Positions 7,848 to 17,333 of a stretch of 41,426 nucleotides of DNA are shown piece by piece. Position numbers and translations under genes: made by a program. The stretch covers positions 1-41,426 of the forward strand of contig JAKAFB010000025.1 in the NCBI GenBank assembly GCA_021818105.1, read 5' to 3'. The stretch's first letter is position 1; each line of letters starts with the position of its first letter. The notes beneath the pieces are model-generated. The model did not search any database. It had not been told where the DNA came from and saw nothing but the letters and a program-made list of their open reading frames with translations. This DNA comes from Acidobacteriota bacterium. GTDB taxonomy: Bacteria > Acidobacteriota > Terriglobia > Terriglobales > Acidobacteriaceae.

Positions 7848-8576
7848 TCAATTCAATAAGAAGCCCTCACCCAGATAAATCCGCCGCACTTCCACGTCGT
7901 TGCCCAGTTCCTGCGGCGTTCCGGTGCGGAAAATTCGCCCCTCGGCAATGATGTACGCACGGTCGGTCACGCTTAGTGTCTCGCGCACGTTGTGGTCGGT
8001 GATGAGAATCCCGATGCCGCTGGCCTTCAGGTCAAAGATAATCTTCTGCAATTCCAGCACAGCAATCGGGTCAATCCCGCTGAAGGGTTCATCAAGAAGT
8101 ATAAAGTTCGGCTGGATGCACAGCGAGCGAGCAATCTCAACGCGCCTCCGCTCGCCGCCGGAAAGTGCATATCCTTTCGTTGTTCGGATATGCCCTACAT
8201 TCAACTGGTTGATCAGCCGCTCCGCGCGAGCCTTGCGCTCACGGCTGTCCAGAGGTTGCGCCTCCAGTACGGCCATGATATTTTCTTCCACCGTCAGCTT
8301 GCGAAAAACCGAGGGCTCCTGCGGCAGATAGCTGATACCAAAGTTCCGCGCCCGTAGATACATCGGCACCTGTGTAATGTCGGTGTCATCCACCAGCACT
8401 CGCCCTGACTCCGGGGGTATCAGGCCCACAATCATGTAGAAGCTCGTGGTCTTGCCTGCTCCATTCGGCCCCAGCAGTCCCACCACTTCGCCACGCGAGA
8501 TCTTTAGACTGACCCCACGGACCACCTGCCGTCCTTTGTACGTCTTGCCGATTCCGTCGGCGATTAGCGTATCCAT
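7848..8576 (-). CDS. lptB: LPS export ABC transporter ATPase
   Basis: A 242-aa cytoplasmic ABC ATPase that powers extraction of lipopolysaccharide from the inner membrane with LptF and LptG. Visible motifs are Walker [10 protein letters not shown] (about 37-45), the Q-loop in [14 protein letters not shown], the signature LSGGERRR, Walker B with [13 protein letters not shown], and the switch histidine in LITDHNV. The QEPSVFRKL segment after the Q-loop and the end [18 protein letters not shown] tail (here [16 protein letters not shown]) are typical of LptB rather than other ABC ATPases. The ATG at 8576 is preferred; a TTG one codon earlier is possible. It follows the LptC/LptA-like gene by 23 bases and precedes rpoN. 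Confidence 0.95.
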   Translation of the reverse strand: MDTLIADGIGKTYKGRQVVRGVSLKISRGEVVGLLGPNGAGKTTSFYMIVGLIPPESGRVLVDDTDITQVPMYLRARNFGISYLPQEPSVFRKLTVEENIMAVLEAQPLDSRERKARAERLINQLNVGHIRTTKGYALSGGERRRVEIARSLCIQPNFILLDEPFSGIDPIAVLELQKIIFDLKASGIGILITDHNVRETLSVTDRAYIIAEGRIFRTGTPQELGNDVEVRRIYLGEGFLLN

Positions 8577-8599
8577 CAATCTCTTTGCAGCTTCTGCCC

Positions 8600-11038
8600 T
8601 TATCGTGGCGAAGTTGTAACGGTCGTAGTCTTGCGACTTCCGCCTTCGATACTGACGCTATCATCGTGGGTATTGAAAATCAAAGCCTCGCCTGTCACGC
8701 TTCCTCGCACCGAATCAGAAATGCTGGGCGGCGCATCCGGCCTTCCCGTCAGTCTGCATTCCCCCGTGGCGTTCCGGCACACAAGCTCTTCGCCCGTTCC
8801 CTTCCGTTCACCGGAAGTCAGCACGACATGTCCTTTTGCTGTCATGCGCTCCACGCCTGCCGCCGCTCCGCCATTGCCCGCATGACTTCCCGGCGGCAAA
8901 AGCACCAGTTCCAGGCGATCCGACGAGGTAGTCCCATCTTCCGACTCACTCACCACCCTGCCTGCAACGCCGCCCACAATCACTGCCTTGCGCTCCTCAG
9001 CGGAGTAGGTCAAATCGCCACCTCGCACCTGAATCACCGACGCCGTGCCACTCTTCACTGCCTTTTCTGACGCATTCTGCAGCACCACCCTCACCGGATC
9101 AGCCGCGCTGGCTCCGCGCGCCACCAGCGTCTGCTGCGTGCGATTCAGCACAATCACTGGCGCCGTAATCGAATTCACCATCTGCCACAGCCGTGCATGG
9201 CCGCGGAAGATGGCTTCGCCCGTTGCCTGGTGCAGTTGTGCCTCCATCGCAACAGCATGCGCCGCACCCTGCCCGCCGAGCGCCATCGCTCCCGGCCTTG
9301 CCGCACCGCTCTCGTCCTGCAACCAGGTCGCCTTCACATTGCCACGCGCCACCGCGTCGCCGCTTGCCTGCGCAACGTCAATTGTGTCCGCCGTGAGTTG
9401 AAGCCCCGCGTTCACCACGCGAGGGCTTCCTGTTAGGTGCAGCTTCTCTCCCGCGCCTTCATACACCGCCCGCTGGGCCGTCGCCTGCAGCGGAGGCTCT
9501 GCTGCAGCGCCAGGCTTCGCCTGCGTCTGCTGCACGAGCACAACATTGCCTTCCACCGTTGCCGCGGCAATCTGCATCCCCCCCATGGATCCCGCTTGCA
9601 CAGTACCTTTGCGGGCACCTGCCTGCCCTGTCGCAAAATGCGCTTCCAGACGGTCGCCGCTCGTTGTCTGCCGCACCCCTGTGGCGGTCGTCTCTTCAAT
9701 GCTCGCGTGGCCCTGGCCTGTCATCGCCGTTAGCGTCGAGTCCGGCCCGAAGGTTCCCGTCACTTCATCCGCCGCCAGGCGCGCAGGCGCCGACTGCCCA
9801 CGACCCTGCCGGCTTTCGCCCGTCACCACCACACCGCCCGTTCCGTGGATGGTAGCCAATTCCACTCGCCCGTGCCCAGCATCCCGGAACTCCAGATCCG
9901 CTATCGGCGAAACCCATGACTCGCGCATACGCGTGGGCTCCACTCCAGTGCGGCTCTGCTCGTCGCTCACAATCTGTACGCCCCGCTCCAGATGCGCCTG
10001 ACGTAGCACGCCGCCTCCGGCGAACTCCATCGTCATCGTCTGTGCCGTTCCATGCACCTTGCGGCCGTTGCGGATGGCATCCATCGTTACGCCGCCTTCC
10101 AGTCGCCCCCTGCTCGGTTGGTTTTGCTGGTCAAACATCATAGATCCCTTAGGAGCTGCGATCCGGCTGCCTTGTTCTGTGCTCAGCAGGATTCCCTTCT
10201 CGGCATCCAGCCGCGCCGCCGACCCGTCATCCCGGAACAGGATTGCCGCCTCTGTCATCTGCGCCGTTCCTCCGCGATAACTCGCCTCTGCGTCGCTTAA
10301 ACGGCAGAGCTGATCCCCACGGTCAAACTCTGCGTGGCTTGCCCGTAGCCGCACCGTATCTCCCTCGCGATGCAACTCCAGTTGTACCTCCCGCTGCAAT
10401 ACCAGTTCCCCCTGCTCGGAATCGTAGCGTGCGCCCACTGCGCTGCCTGCGCCCTGCACCAGCGCAAACTCCACCCGCTCGTTCGTGCTCGCTACGCCTG
10501 TGTGCTGGTCAAACACCAACCCACTGGTCTGCACATGCACTTCGCCCCGCGCAGCCTTCCGCGCCGCCGCAGAGAGTTTTTCATTCTTGGCCTTCTCGCC
10601 TAACGCCTCTCCCACGTTCACCTCGGGCGCAATAGCCCGCGCCGCGCCCGGCCGGGTCAGGGTGATTTCCACTGGCCCTGTTGCCTTCGCCAGTCCCGCC
10701 CGCTGGTCATATTCAAACTCGTGGCCCTCGATACGATCCACGCGGCTGCCGTCCGGCCCATACAGCTCAATCTGCACCTCGTGCAGCAGCGCATTCCCCT
10801 GCTTCAGCTGCACCACCCTGCTGGCATGGATGCGAAACAGCGTATGCCCGCCACGCGATTGCGTGTACGTGAAACCGCTGGCTTCCTGTTGAATATCCAC
10901 GCCCAGCCTTCTCGGTAGATCGCGTCGGCTGAACTGGCTCTTGAATTTATCGATTGCCAAAAAGACTACAAGCGCCAGAATCAGCAGCCCCCCGGCCACC
11001 AGCACCAGCGTTCGCAATCTCTCTATGGTGAGTCGCAC
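8600..11038 (-). CDS. Large LptC/LptA-like periplasmic bridge protein
   Basis: An 812-aa protein, several times the size of normal LptC or LptA (about 190 aa each). One N-terminal membrane anchor (about residues 9-28) is followed by an LptC-like section (about 40-130, with [21 protein letters not shown]) and then many OstA/LptA-type beta repeats to the end, where [18 protein letters not shown] closes a typical LptA-like domain. Signature phrases such as [20 protein letters not shown] and [15 protein letters not shown] recur, each a rung of the beta-jellyroll. In this family such proteins carry LPS across the periplasm. I infer that this single chain covers both LptC and LptA functions. The start is GTG at 11036-11038, three bases after the upstream stop codon. 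lptB follows 23 bases downstream. Confidence 0.87.
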   Translation of the reverse strand: MRLTIERLRTLVLVAGGLLILALVVFLAIDKFKSQFSRRDLPRRLGVDIQQEASGFTYTQSRGGHTLFRIHASRVVQLKQGNALLHEVQIELYGPDGSRVDRIEGHEFEYDQRAGLAKATGPVEITLTRPGAARAIAPEVNVGEALGEKAKNEKLSAAARKAARGEVHVQTSGLVFDQHTGVASTNERVEFALVQGAGSAVGARYDSEQGELVLQREVQLELHREGDTVRLRASHAEFDRGDQLCRLSDAEASYRGGTAQMTEAAILFRDDGSAARLDAEKGILLSTEQGSRIAAPKGSMMFDQQNQPSRGRLEGGVTMDAIRNGRKVHGTAQTMTMEFAGGGVLRQAHLERGVQIVSDEQSRTGVEPTRMRESWVSPIADLEFRDAGHGRVELATIHGTGGVVVTGESRQGRGQSAPARLAADEVTGTFGPDSTLTAMTGQGHASIEETTATGVRQTTSGDRLEAHFATGQAGARKGTVQAGSMGGMQIAAATVEGNVVLVQQTQAKPGAAAEPPLQATAQRAVYEGAGEKLHLTGSPRVVNAGLQLTADTIDVAQASGDAVARGNVKATWLQDESGAARPGAMALGGQGAAHAVAMEAQLHQATGEAIFRGHARLWQMVNSITAPVIVLNRTQQTLVARGASAADPVRVVLQNASEKAVKSGTASVIQVRGGDLTYSAEERKAVIVGGVAGRVVSESEDGTTSSDRLELVLLPPGSHAGNGGAAAGVERMTAKGHVVLTSGERKGTGEELVCRNATGECRLTGRPDAPPSISDSVRGSVTGEALIFNTHDDSVSIEGGSRKTTTVTTSPR

Positions 11039-11041
11039 GCC

Positions 11042-11653
11042 TCAGTTCCCCATGCCGAGCCGCGCCGCCAACCGTTGGGCAAGGCTCTCGCCCAGTTCGC
11101 TCCATAGCAGGCGCGCCGTCGCGCCGGAACCCTTCTCCACCGCTGCGGTAAGCTCCACAAGCTGGCGCACATTCTCTTCCACCTTGTGCGCCGCCACGCT
11201 GTCCAGTTCCACGCCTTCCTCCAAAAACGGCGCATCGCTGCCAAAGTCCACCCGTATGTGTCCATCCTGCTCGTATGCGCCCTCATCAAACAGCGGCCCG
11301 TATCCCGTAACGCGCACCAGCCGCTCTTCGCGCACCCAGCGCGGATCAAGTCCCCCGCCCGTCTCGTGTTCCCAAAGGCTCCAGCCAATCTGAAACTCAT
11401 ACGCGTAATCGTCGTGCAGCAGCTCCAGCGCCTCTTCCACGGCCTGCTTCGGCTCCGCGCCGCGCTCGCCCCGGCCCCAGACCCGCTGAAAAACCGCCGT
11501 CTCGCTCCAGCTCACCGGCCACACCGTCGCGGCATACACGCGCGACACGCCGCCATGCGCCCCAAACGCACCCAGCACCTGCGTCAGCTTCTCCGCCAGC
11601 CCCGCCAGCCGCAGGTTCGGATACCACAAACTCAAATAAAGAGAGTCAGCCAT
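11042..11653 (-). CDS. Uncharacterised 203-aa protein leading the lpt cluster
   Basis: I do not recognise a family. The protein is acidic and soluble-looking, with no signal peptide or membrane helix. It opens MADSLYLSLWYPNLRL, has tryptophan-rich middle segments (VWPVSWSETAVFQRVWGRGER; FQIGWSLWEHETGG, each given in outline), a stretch GHIRVDFGSDAPFLEEGVELDSVAA, and a C-terminal helical region that may form a coiled coil (ENVRQLVELTAAVEK). Its stop codon lies three bases before the GTG of the LptC/LptA-like gene, so the two are very likely translated from one message. A link to envelope assembly is inference from position only. It is divergent from the glucoamylase-like gene at 11804. Confidence 0.7.
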   Translation of the reverse strand: MADSLYLSLWYPNLRLAGLAEKLTQVLGAFGAHGGVSRVYAATVWPVSWSETAVFQRVWGRGERGAEPKQAVEEALELLHDDYAYEFQIGWSLWEHETGGGLDPRWVREERLVRVTGYGPLFDEGAYEQDGHIRVDFGSDAPFLEEGVELDSVAAHKVEENVRQLVELTAAVEKGSGATARLLWSELGESLAQRLAARLGMGN

Positions 11654-11731
11654 CTGACTCGATTGTAGACGGCCAGGCCCGCGCTGGCGGCTGATCCAGT
11701 GTCCCGTTCGGCGAATGCGCGTGCTCGCTCT

Positions 11732-11750
11732 TATAGTGTGTAAAGCGCTT
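11732..11750 (+). promoter_or_regulatory. Possible -10 element and LacI-like half operator
   Basis: TATAGT at 11732-11737 lies 67 bases before the chosen start of the glucoamylase-like gene. Immediately after it, TGTAAAGCGCTT (11739-11750) contains the 8-bp palindrome AAGCGCTT with a central CG, as in LacI/GalR-family operators, but only the left arm is well formed. No convincing -35 is seen. Confidence 0.3.
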
Positions 11751-11803
11751 CCTTAGCAGCGTTGTACGGAACGCAGCAATCACAGAGCGCAGGAATCGGG
11801 CCA

Positions 11804-13135
11804 GTGCAGTCTTTCACTCGTCGTCAAGTCTTCTCTCTATTGGGCCAGTCTGTTCTTCTTGCACCCTTTGCCGGATGGGGTATTGCCGCCTGCGGATCAG
11901 GGGCCAACTCTGCCTCCCCGTCCAGCGGGAACCCGGTCAATCCCGGTCCCACGCTCACCGATGACCAGTTGCTCGACAACATCGAGAGCACGGCTTTCCA
12001 ATACATCTGGAACGAAGCAGACCCCGACACCGGCCTCATCAAGGACAGGGCCCTCGCTGCCGGCGGCGATACGGGGACGCTCGCCAGCATTGCCTCCACC
12101 GGCTTTGGGCTCACCGGGCTCTGTATCGGCGATGCGCGCGGCTACGTGCCAACCGCACAGATTCAGAGCCGTGTGCTCAACACGCTCTCCTTTCTGCTCA
12201 ATCAAATGCCCAACCAGAATGGCTTCTTCTATCACTTCATTGACATGACGACCGGGGCGCGTGCGGGCACTTCCGAGGTGTCATCCGTTGACACCGCCAT
12301 CCTGCTCTGCGGCGTGCTGACCTGCAGGCAGTACTTCAGCACGAATGCGCAGATTGTGTCCCTTGCAACCCAGATTTACGAGCGCGTCAACTGGCCGTGG
12401 ATGCTGAACGGCGCACCCATCCTGTGCCAGGGATGGCTCCCCGAATCAGGCTTTCTCACGTCCTACTGGGGCTCCTACGATGAAGAGATGATGATGTACC
12501 TGCTGGCCATCGGCTCGCCAAGCTACCCGGTGCCGCCTTCCTGCTGGTCAGCCTTCACCCGGCCCACAGTCTCCTATCAGGGCATCAGCTACATCGCTGG
12601 GGCCCCGACCCTCATGATTCACCAGTACTCGCACGCGTGGTTTGATTTTCGCAATCAGCAGGACGCCTATACGAATTACTTTCAGAACTCCGTCCTTGCC
12701 ACGGAAGCTCACAAGCTCTTCTGCCTCTCGCTAGCGCAGCAGTTCCCTGACTACACAGCCAGCCTTTGGGGCATCTCACCGTCCGATTCGGCCAACGGCT
12801 ATGTGGCCTGGGGCGGTCCTCCAGCAACCGGCCCCATTGACGGCACCATCACCCCCTCCGCCGCAGGAGGCTCGTTGGCATTCACCCCGGCCGATTGCCT
12901 CACCGTGTTGCACATCATCCAGCAAAAATATCCGGCGGCCTGGCAGCACTACGGATTCGTCGATGCCTTCAACCCTCTGACGGGTTGGTACGACTCCGAT
13001 GTCCTGGGCATCGACCTCGGCATCACCATGCTGATGGCAGAGAATCAGCGCACTGGGCTTGTATGGTCCACCTTCATGAAGAACCCTGAAGCGCTAGCCG
13101 CCATGTCATTGGCCGGATTCCAGCCAACGCCATAA
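11804..13135 (+). CDS. Tat-exported glucoamylase-like (PF10091-type) lipoprotein
   Basis: A 443-aa protein of the bacterial 'glucoamylase family' (PF10091 type, (alpha/alpha)6 barrel), thought to act on oligo- or polysaccharides. Recognisable segments are TAFQYIWNEADPDTGLIKDR (about 62-81), ASIASTGFGLTGLCIG, GFFYHFIDM, SSVDTAILLCG, WGSYDEEMMMYLLAIGSP, HQYSHAWFDFRN and GWYDSDVLGIDLG. No ATG exists at the N-terminus. GTG at 11804 is preferred because AGGA lies about 9 bases upstream and it yields MQSFTRRQVFSLLGQ, a compact twin-arginine signal. A TTG at 11762 would add 14 residues. The signal ends in the lipobox I-A-A-C30, so the mature enzyme is probably a lipoprotein exported folded through Tat. 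It is a single gene, convergent with glyS. Confidence 0.85.
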   Translation: MQSFTRRQVFSLLGQSVLLAPFAGWGIAACGSGANSASPSSGNPVNPGPTLTDDQLLDNIESTAFQYIWNEADPDTGLIKDRALAAGGDTGTLASIASTGFGLTGLCIGDARGYVPTAQIQSRVLNTLSFLLNQMPNQNGFFYHFIDMTTGARAGTSEVSSVDTAILLCGVLTCRQYFSTNAQIVSLATQIYERVNWPWMLNGAPILCQGWLPESGFLTSYWGSYDEEMMMYLLAIGSPSYPVPPSCWSAFTRPTVSYQGISYIAGAPTLMIHQYSHAWFDFRNQQDAYTNYFQNSVLATEAHKLFCLSLAQQFPDYTASLWGISPSDSANGYVAWGGPPATGPIDGTITPSAAGGSLAFTPADCLTVLHIIQQKYPAAWQHYGFVDAFNPLTGWYDSDVLGIDLGITMLMAENQRTGLVWSTFMKNPEALAAMSLAGFQPTP

Positions 13136-13209
13136 GCGGCTGCGTAAAGTGAGCCGCGGCTCCAGCGCCGGGCAGGTTCTTCCGTTGCGATGACGGCTGC
13201 GCCTTCGGC

Positions 13210-15294
13210 TTACCCCGTGACAATCTCGCTGAAGTCCGCGATGCCCGAGAAGCCGCGCAACACCTCATCAATCAGCCCCAGGTGTGCGCCGCGCACGGTC
13301 TCGTCCGGGTCCAGCACCATCACCTTGTCAAAGAATGCGTCCACCGCCGGCCGCAGTGTGGCAATCACCTCAAGTGCCCGGGGGTAGGCACGCGCCTGGC
13401 GCAGAAGGGTCACCTCCTCCGCAAGCAGGCCCGCTGCATCCGCAAGTTGTTGTGCCTCGGCGGCCAGCTTCACGCTCTTCGGTGAGCCCAGTGCAAAGCC
13501 CTTCTCCTCCGCCTGCCGCAGAATGTTCTTCATGCGCTTGAAAGCCGCTGAAATCGCCTCGAAGTCCGCCGACTCCCGCGCCTTGCACAGCGCTTCCGCC
13601 CGTGCAATAACGTCGCGCACGTCATCCGCGCCCGCAGCCAGCACCGCATTTACCACGTCGTACCCAAAGCAGCGCACTTCCTTCAGGTAGAAGTGCAGCC
13701 GCTCGCGCAGGAATGCCAACACCTGCTCCCTGTTGGCTCCCTCTGCACCGCTCGCTTCTACCACCTCGACAAGAGTCAGAGGCAACTCTGACTCCGCAAG
13801 TATCTTCACGATGCCATTCGCGGCGCGCCGTAGCGCAAACGGGTCCTTCGATCCCGTCGGCGCATTCCCTATCGCAAACATCGCCGCAATCGTCTGTATG
13901 CGGTCCGCAATGCCGAGCAGCTGGCCCTCCACCGACACCGGAGAATTGTCTTCCATGGAAGCAGGCGTGTATTGGTCATAAATAGCCACCGCCACGCGTT
14001 CGCCCAGCCCCTGCGCCCGCGCATACAGTCCGCCAATCACTCCCTGCAGTTCCGTGAACTCCTTCACTAATTCCGTTGTCAGGTCCGTCTTGGCCAGTTC
14101 CACGGCCTTCAGCAGCGCACTCTCGTCCAGTGTCGTGCATGCCGGCTTTGTTGCCGCGGCCAGTTCACGCGCCACGCGCAGATTCTCCTGCGTCTTCCAG
14201 TGGTAGCTGCCCAGGTCCTTTTGGAAGGTCACCTGTTTCAGGCTCTCCACGCGCTCGGTCAGCGGCGTCTTCTGGTCAAAGTCCCAGAAGAACTGCGCAT
14301 CCTTGAAGCGTGCCCGCAGCACGCGCTCATTGCCGTGCCGCACTATCCCGCACCCTTCCTCGTCAACCTCTGTGTTGAGCACTGCCAGAAAGTGCGGCAC
14401 CAGCTTGCCTTCCGTATCTTCCACGGCAAAGTATTTCTGGTGGTCGCGCATCACCGTCACCAGCACTTCTTCCGGCAGAGCCAGGTACTCGCGCTCAAAG
14501 CTGCCCAGGATCACAGTTGGCCACTCCGTCAGGTGTACCACCGTCTCCATCAGCAGGGCATCCTCGCGCCACCGCGCGCCGGGAACCGTCCGCGTCGCCG
14601 CATCCAGAGCTTTGCGGATCCTGTGCCTGCGTTCCGCTGCATCCACCACCACCCTGGCCGTCAGCATCGTCTCCGCGTAGCTCTTCGCACGGTCCAGCGT
14701 CACCGGAGCAGGGCCGTGCAGTACGCGGTGCCCGCGGCTCGCATTGCCCGCCACAATGCCCGCAATCTCCAGCGGCACCACGGCCGCGTCCAGCATCGCC
14801 ACTACCCAGCGCACCGGCCGCACAAACCGCTCCGGCTTGCCCGCGCGCCAGTACATGTTCTTGGGCCAGTAAAGGCCCAGCACTTCCTTTGGAAGCTCCG
14901 CAGCCAGCAGTTCCGTGGCTGCACGGCCCGCGCGCCGCACCGTGGCGCCCACATACTCTCCCTTCGCGTTGGCCACCTTCTGGAGCGCTGAAACAGGCAC
15001 ACCAGCCTTCTTCGCAAAAGCCTCTGCCGCCGCCGTTGGAGCGCCATCGTTAAAGGCAACCTTCCACGAGGGGCCCGTCAGTTGCTCTTCTGTATCGGCC
15101 TGGCTCGGCTGCACACCTTCCGCCAGCACGGCCAGCCGCCGAGGCGTTGAGTAGGTTGTCAGCTTGGCCTCTGGCACAAGCAATCGCTCGCGAGTCAGCA
15201 GATCCTTCACCCTGCGACCCAGCTCAGCTTCAGCCCCGGCAATCATCCGGGCAGGAACCTCTTCCAGCCCGATTTCCAACAAAAAGTCCGCCAT
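13210..15294 (-). CDS. glyS: Glycyl-tRNA synthetase beta subunit
   Basis: A 694-aa beta chain of the bacterial alpha2beta2 glycyl-tRNA synthetase, which contributes tRNA recognition while the alpha chain makes glycyl-adenylate. It begins with the family hallmark MADFLLEIGLEEVPARMI and continues STPRRLAVLAEGV, FVRPVRWVVAMLD and GHRVLHGP. The middle carries an HD-like region (GSYHWKTQENLRVA and AVELAKTDLTTELVKEFTELQG, in outline) and SVEGQLLGIADRIQTIAAMFA with DPFALRRAANGIVKI. The C-terminus is the anticodon-binding domain, with FFDKVMVLDPDETVRGAHLGLI. The length is normal. It lies 189 bases after glyQ on the same strand, with a short hairpin between them. Confidence 0.96.
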   Translation of the reverse strand: MADFLLEIGLEEVPARMIAGAEAELGRRVKDLLTRERLLVPEAKLTTYSTPRRLAVLAEGVQPSQADTEEQLTGPSWKVAFNDGAPTAAAEAFAKKAGVPVSALQKVANAKGEYVGATVRRAGRAATELLAAELPKEVLGLYWPKNMYWRAGKPERFVRPVRWVVAMLDAAVVPLEIAGIVAGNASRGHRVLHGPAPVTLDRAKSYAETMLTARVVVDAAERRHRIRKALDAATRTVPGARWREDALLMETVVHLTEWPTVILGSFEREYLALPEEVLVTVMRDHQKYFAVEDTEGKLVPHFLAVLNTEVDEEGCGIVRHGNERVLRARFKDAQFFWDFDQKTPLTERVESLKQVTFQKDLGSYHWKTQENLRVARELAAATKPACTTLDESALLKAVELAKTDLTTELVKEFTELQGVIGGLYARAQGLGERVAVAIYDQYTPASMEDNSPVSVEGQLLGIADRIQTIAAMFAIGNAPTGSKDPFALRRAANGIVKILAESELPLTLVEVVEASGAEGANREQVLAFLRERLHFYLKEVRCFGYDVVNAVLAAGADDVRDVIARAEALCKARESADFEAISAAFKRMKNILRQAEEKGFALGSPKSVKLAAEAQQLADAAGLLAEEVTLLRQARAYPRALEVIATLRPAVDAFFDKVMVLDPDETVRGAHLGLIDEVLRGFSGIADFSEIVTG

Positions 15295-15424
15295 AATCGC
15301 GCCGCTTTCTTCCGAGAAAGTCCATGAATCGCCCGTCCCGGCGCGCGCTCAGAACTCCCTCCAGGGGCCAGAGCCCCACTTATTCTCCCTCAGATTGCAA
15401 TTGGACTGCAGTGCGCTCCCTGTC

Positions 15425-15445
15425 AAAAAATCTGCCGCATGCAGA
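15425..15445 (-). terminator. Short hairpin with U-run between glyQ and glyS
   Basis: Read on the minus strand, a 5-bp stem TCTGC/GCAGA (15431-15445) with a 5-nt loop runs straight into six T residues (complement of 15425-15430). The stem is short for a full terminator; it may only dampen read-through from glyQ to glyS. A TTGACA follows it on the same strand (complement of 15421-15426), but no good -10 is seen. Confidence 0.35.
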
Positions 15446-15483
15446 ACTCACTGATTTCGCTTGCTTGCTGAATGAACGAATCG

Positions 15484-16458
15484 TCAACTTGACTGCTGCA
15501 ATGCGTAGGCCTTGGCCACGCCCACCACCAGCGCACGAATGCGCCCGATTACGCCCACGCGCTCCGTCACACTGATCGCTCCCCGTGCATCAAGAATGTT
15601 GAACAAGTGCGAGCAGTTCAGCGCCAGCTCATACGCCGCCAGCAGCGGAAACCGCTTCTTCTCCACCGCGGTTGTCTTCTCGCTCGTCAGCAGATCATGC
15701 GCGCGCTCCAGCAGCGACTTGGCTTCGGCCTCATATAAATTGAAGTGCTCCCACAGCTTCGCAATGTCGCCCACTTCAAAGTTGTAGACCGAGAGCTGCA
15801 GTTCCTCTTCCAGCCGCACCTCGCCATAGGTCACCGGCGCGCCCGTCTCCGGATCTCGAGCCCACACAATGTCGTAGATCGAGTCCACATCCTGCAGAAA
15901 CGCCGCAATGCGCTCCAGCCCATACGTCAACTCAGCACAGATCGGATCCAGGTCCTGCCCGCCGCACTGCTGGAAGTAGGTGAACTGCGTAATCTCCAGC
16001 CCGTCCAGCATCACCTGCCAGCCCACGCCCCAGGCGCCGCCCGCGGGCCACTCCCAGTTGTCTTCCTCAAACTTCAGGTCGTGGCGGCTCAGGTCAATCC
16101 CAATCGCCTCCAGCGACTGCAGGTAGAGCTCCTGCACATTCACCGGCGGCGGCTTCAGAATCAGCTGAAACTGCGTGTGTTTGAACAGCCGGTTCGGGTT
16201 CTCGCCATAGCGCCCGTCCGCCGGACGCCGCGAAGGCTGCGCATAACCCACCTTGTACGGTTTGGGCCCCAGCACGCGCAAAAACGTCTCCGGCGCCATC
16301 GTACCCGCGCCCACTTCCACGTCAAACGGTTGCTGCAGCACGCAACCGCGCTCCGCCCAAAAGCCCTGCAGGCGGAACAGCAAATCCTGGAAGGTAAGCG
16401 CCGTCGGCGGAACAACAGGTGTTTGCAAGGTTGAAGACAAAGGCAATTCTCTCTTCAC
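15484..16458 (-). CDS. glyQ: Glycyl-tRNA synthetase alpha subunit
   Basis: A 324-aa class II aminoacyl-tRNA synthetase subunit holding the active site for glycine activation. Characteristic segments are [18 protein letters not shown], the motif around [65 protein letters not shown] and FTYFQQCGG, followed by the helical C-terminal domain ending in [13 protein letters not shown]. The start is GTG at 16456-16458; there is no nearby ATG, and the first 20 residues are an extension before the conserved TFQDL. It lies 34 bases after recO on the same strand, so recO-glyQ-glyS may form one unit with a partial stop between glyQ and glyS. Confidence 0.95.
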   Translation of the reverse strand: MKRELPLSSTLQTPVVPPTALTFQDLLFRLQGFWAERGCVLQQPFDVEVGAGTMAPETFLRVLGPKPYKVGYAQPSRRPADGRYGENPNRLFKHTQFQLILKPPPVNVQELYLQSLEAIGIDLSRHDLKFEEDNWEWPAGGAWGVGWQVMLDGLEITQFTYFQQCGGQDLDPICAELTYGLERIAAFLQDVDSIYDIVWARDPETGAPVTYGEVRLEEELQLSVYNFEVGDIAKLWEHFNLYEAEAKSLLERAHDLLTSEKTTAVEKKRFPLLAAYELALNCSHLFNILDARGAISVTERVGVIGRIRALVVGVAKAYALQQSS

Positions 16459-16492
16459 TGGATTGTCTCAATCTTAGCAGCCTGTGCGCTTG

Positions 16493-17236
16493 TTAACCTG
16501 CCAGCCTCGCCAGCGCCTCCGCCGACCTCAGCCTGCGCTCCAGGTGCCGTTCCAGTGTCTGCAGCGTGTACCGCCGTAGATCCTGCCCTCGCCTGCGCGT
16601 CCACGGCTCCGCCGCAAAGAACGACACCGGCTGCCGCAGCATTCGTTGCGCCAGTTGCCATGAGTCCGCGGACAGTTCGCTTGCCCCGCCACCCCCATGC
16701 AACCCGCAGAAAAGGCCGTCGCTCATCAGGTTGTAGCGCGCCTCGCCTGCCTTCAGCACCTCGCCACACACCGTGCAATGGGTAATATCAGGCAGCAAGC
16801 CCATCAGCCGCGTCATCCACAGTTGGAAGTACGTCAGCGGCATCCACGGCTGCTCCGCCGTCGTCTGCTCCAGCACCGCCACCAGCAACCGGAAGGTTGT
16901 CTCCTGCGGATCGTGCTCCGGCAGCGCCTGGTCCAGCAGTTCCGCATAGAAGCTCAACACGGCCATGCGTACGGCGTCCACTGGCGCCGAAAGCGGCGAG
17001 CGCACAATCTCCAACTGGTCCAGGCGCACTAGTTCCTGCCGCGGCCGCTCTGCAAACCATGCCCGCACCATCGTCATTGGCTCCAGTGCACCGCCAAAGC
17101 GCTTGCGGCTCTTCAGCGCAGACTTCGCCAGCCCCTTTACCCGCCCGTAGTCGCGCGTGAAGAAGCTCACGATCAAGTCGGCCTCGCCCACCGGCCACGT
17201 GCGCAGTATCACGGCCTCTGAGGTAAGTACGCTCAT
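16493..17236 (-). CDS. recO: DNA repair protein RecO
   Basis: A 247-aa mediator that helps load RecA on SSB-coated single strands in the RecFOR pathway. The N-terminal OB fold starts MSVLTSEAVILRTWPVGEADLIVSF-like (in outline) and holds GRVKGLAKSALKSRKRFGGALEP. The C-terminal helical domain has the zinc-binding loop with C154-T-V-C157 and, in place of the common second Cys-x-x-Cys, C177-G-L-H180. A histidine as fourth ligand is chemically plausible and known in scattered RecO proteins. The ATG start at 17236 gives the family N-terminus. The gene is separated from fdxA upstream by a strong hairpin. Confidence 0.93.
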   Translation of the reverse strand: MSVLTSEAVILRTWPVGEADLIVSFFTRDYGRVKGLAKSALKSRKRFGGALEPMTMVRAWFAERPRQELVRLDQLEIVRSPLSAPVDAVRMAVLSFYAELLDQALPEHDPQETTFRLLVAVLEQTTAEQPWMPLTYFQLWMTRLMGLLPDITHCTVCGEVLKAGEARYNLMSDGLFCGLHGGGGASELSADSWQLAQRMLRQPVSFFAAEPWTRRRGQDLRRYTLQTLERHLERRLRSAEALARLAG

Positions 17237-17280
17237 GCGCTTTCATCATCGCATTGTGAGCAGGGCTGCGCCCAAAGACA

Positions 17281-17315
17281 CAAACGCGCATCCCGGCTAA
17301 CAGGATGCGCGTTTG
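17281..17315 (-). terminator. Hairpin terminator after fdxA
   Basis: A perfect 13-bp stem, CAAACGCGCATCC (17281-17293) with GGATGCGCGTTTG (17303-17315), with a 9-nt loop, lies between the fdxA stop and the recO start. On the minus strand it is followed by a T-rich but interrupted stretch (TGTCTTT), so termination may be incomplete. Confidence 0.7.
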
Positions 17316-17333
17316 AGAAAGTTTCGCGAAGGT

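Noticed and set aside
8631-10892. Many long plus-strand open frames opposite the LptC/LptA-like gene
   Set aside because: They mirror a G+C-rich coding strand and contain no recognisable protein features.
13136-13157. GCGGCT/AGCCGC inverted repeat between the glucoamylase-like gene and glyS
   Set aside because: It has no T-run on either strand, so it is not a convincing intrinsic terminator.
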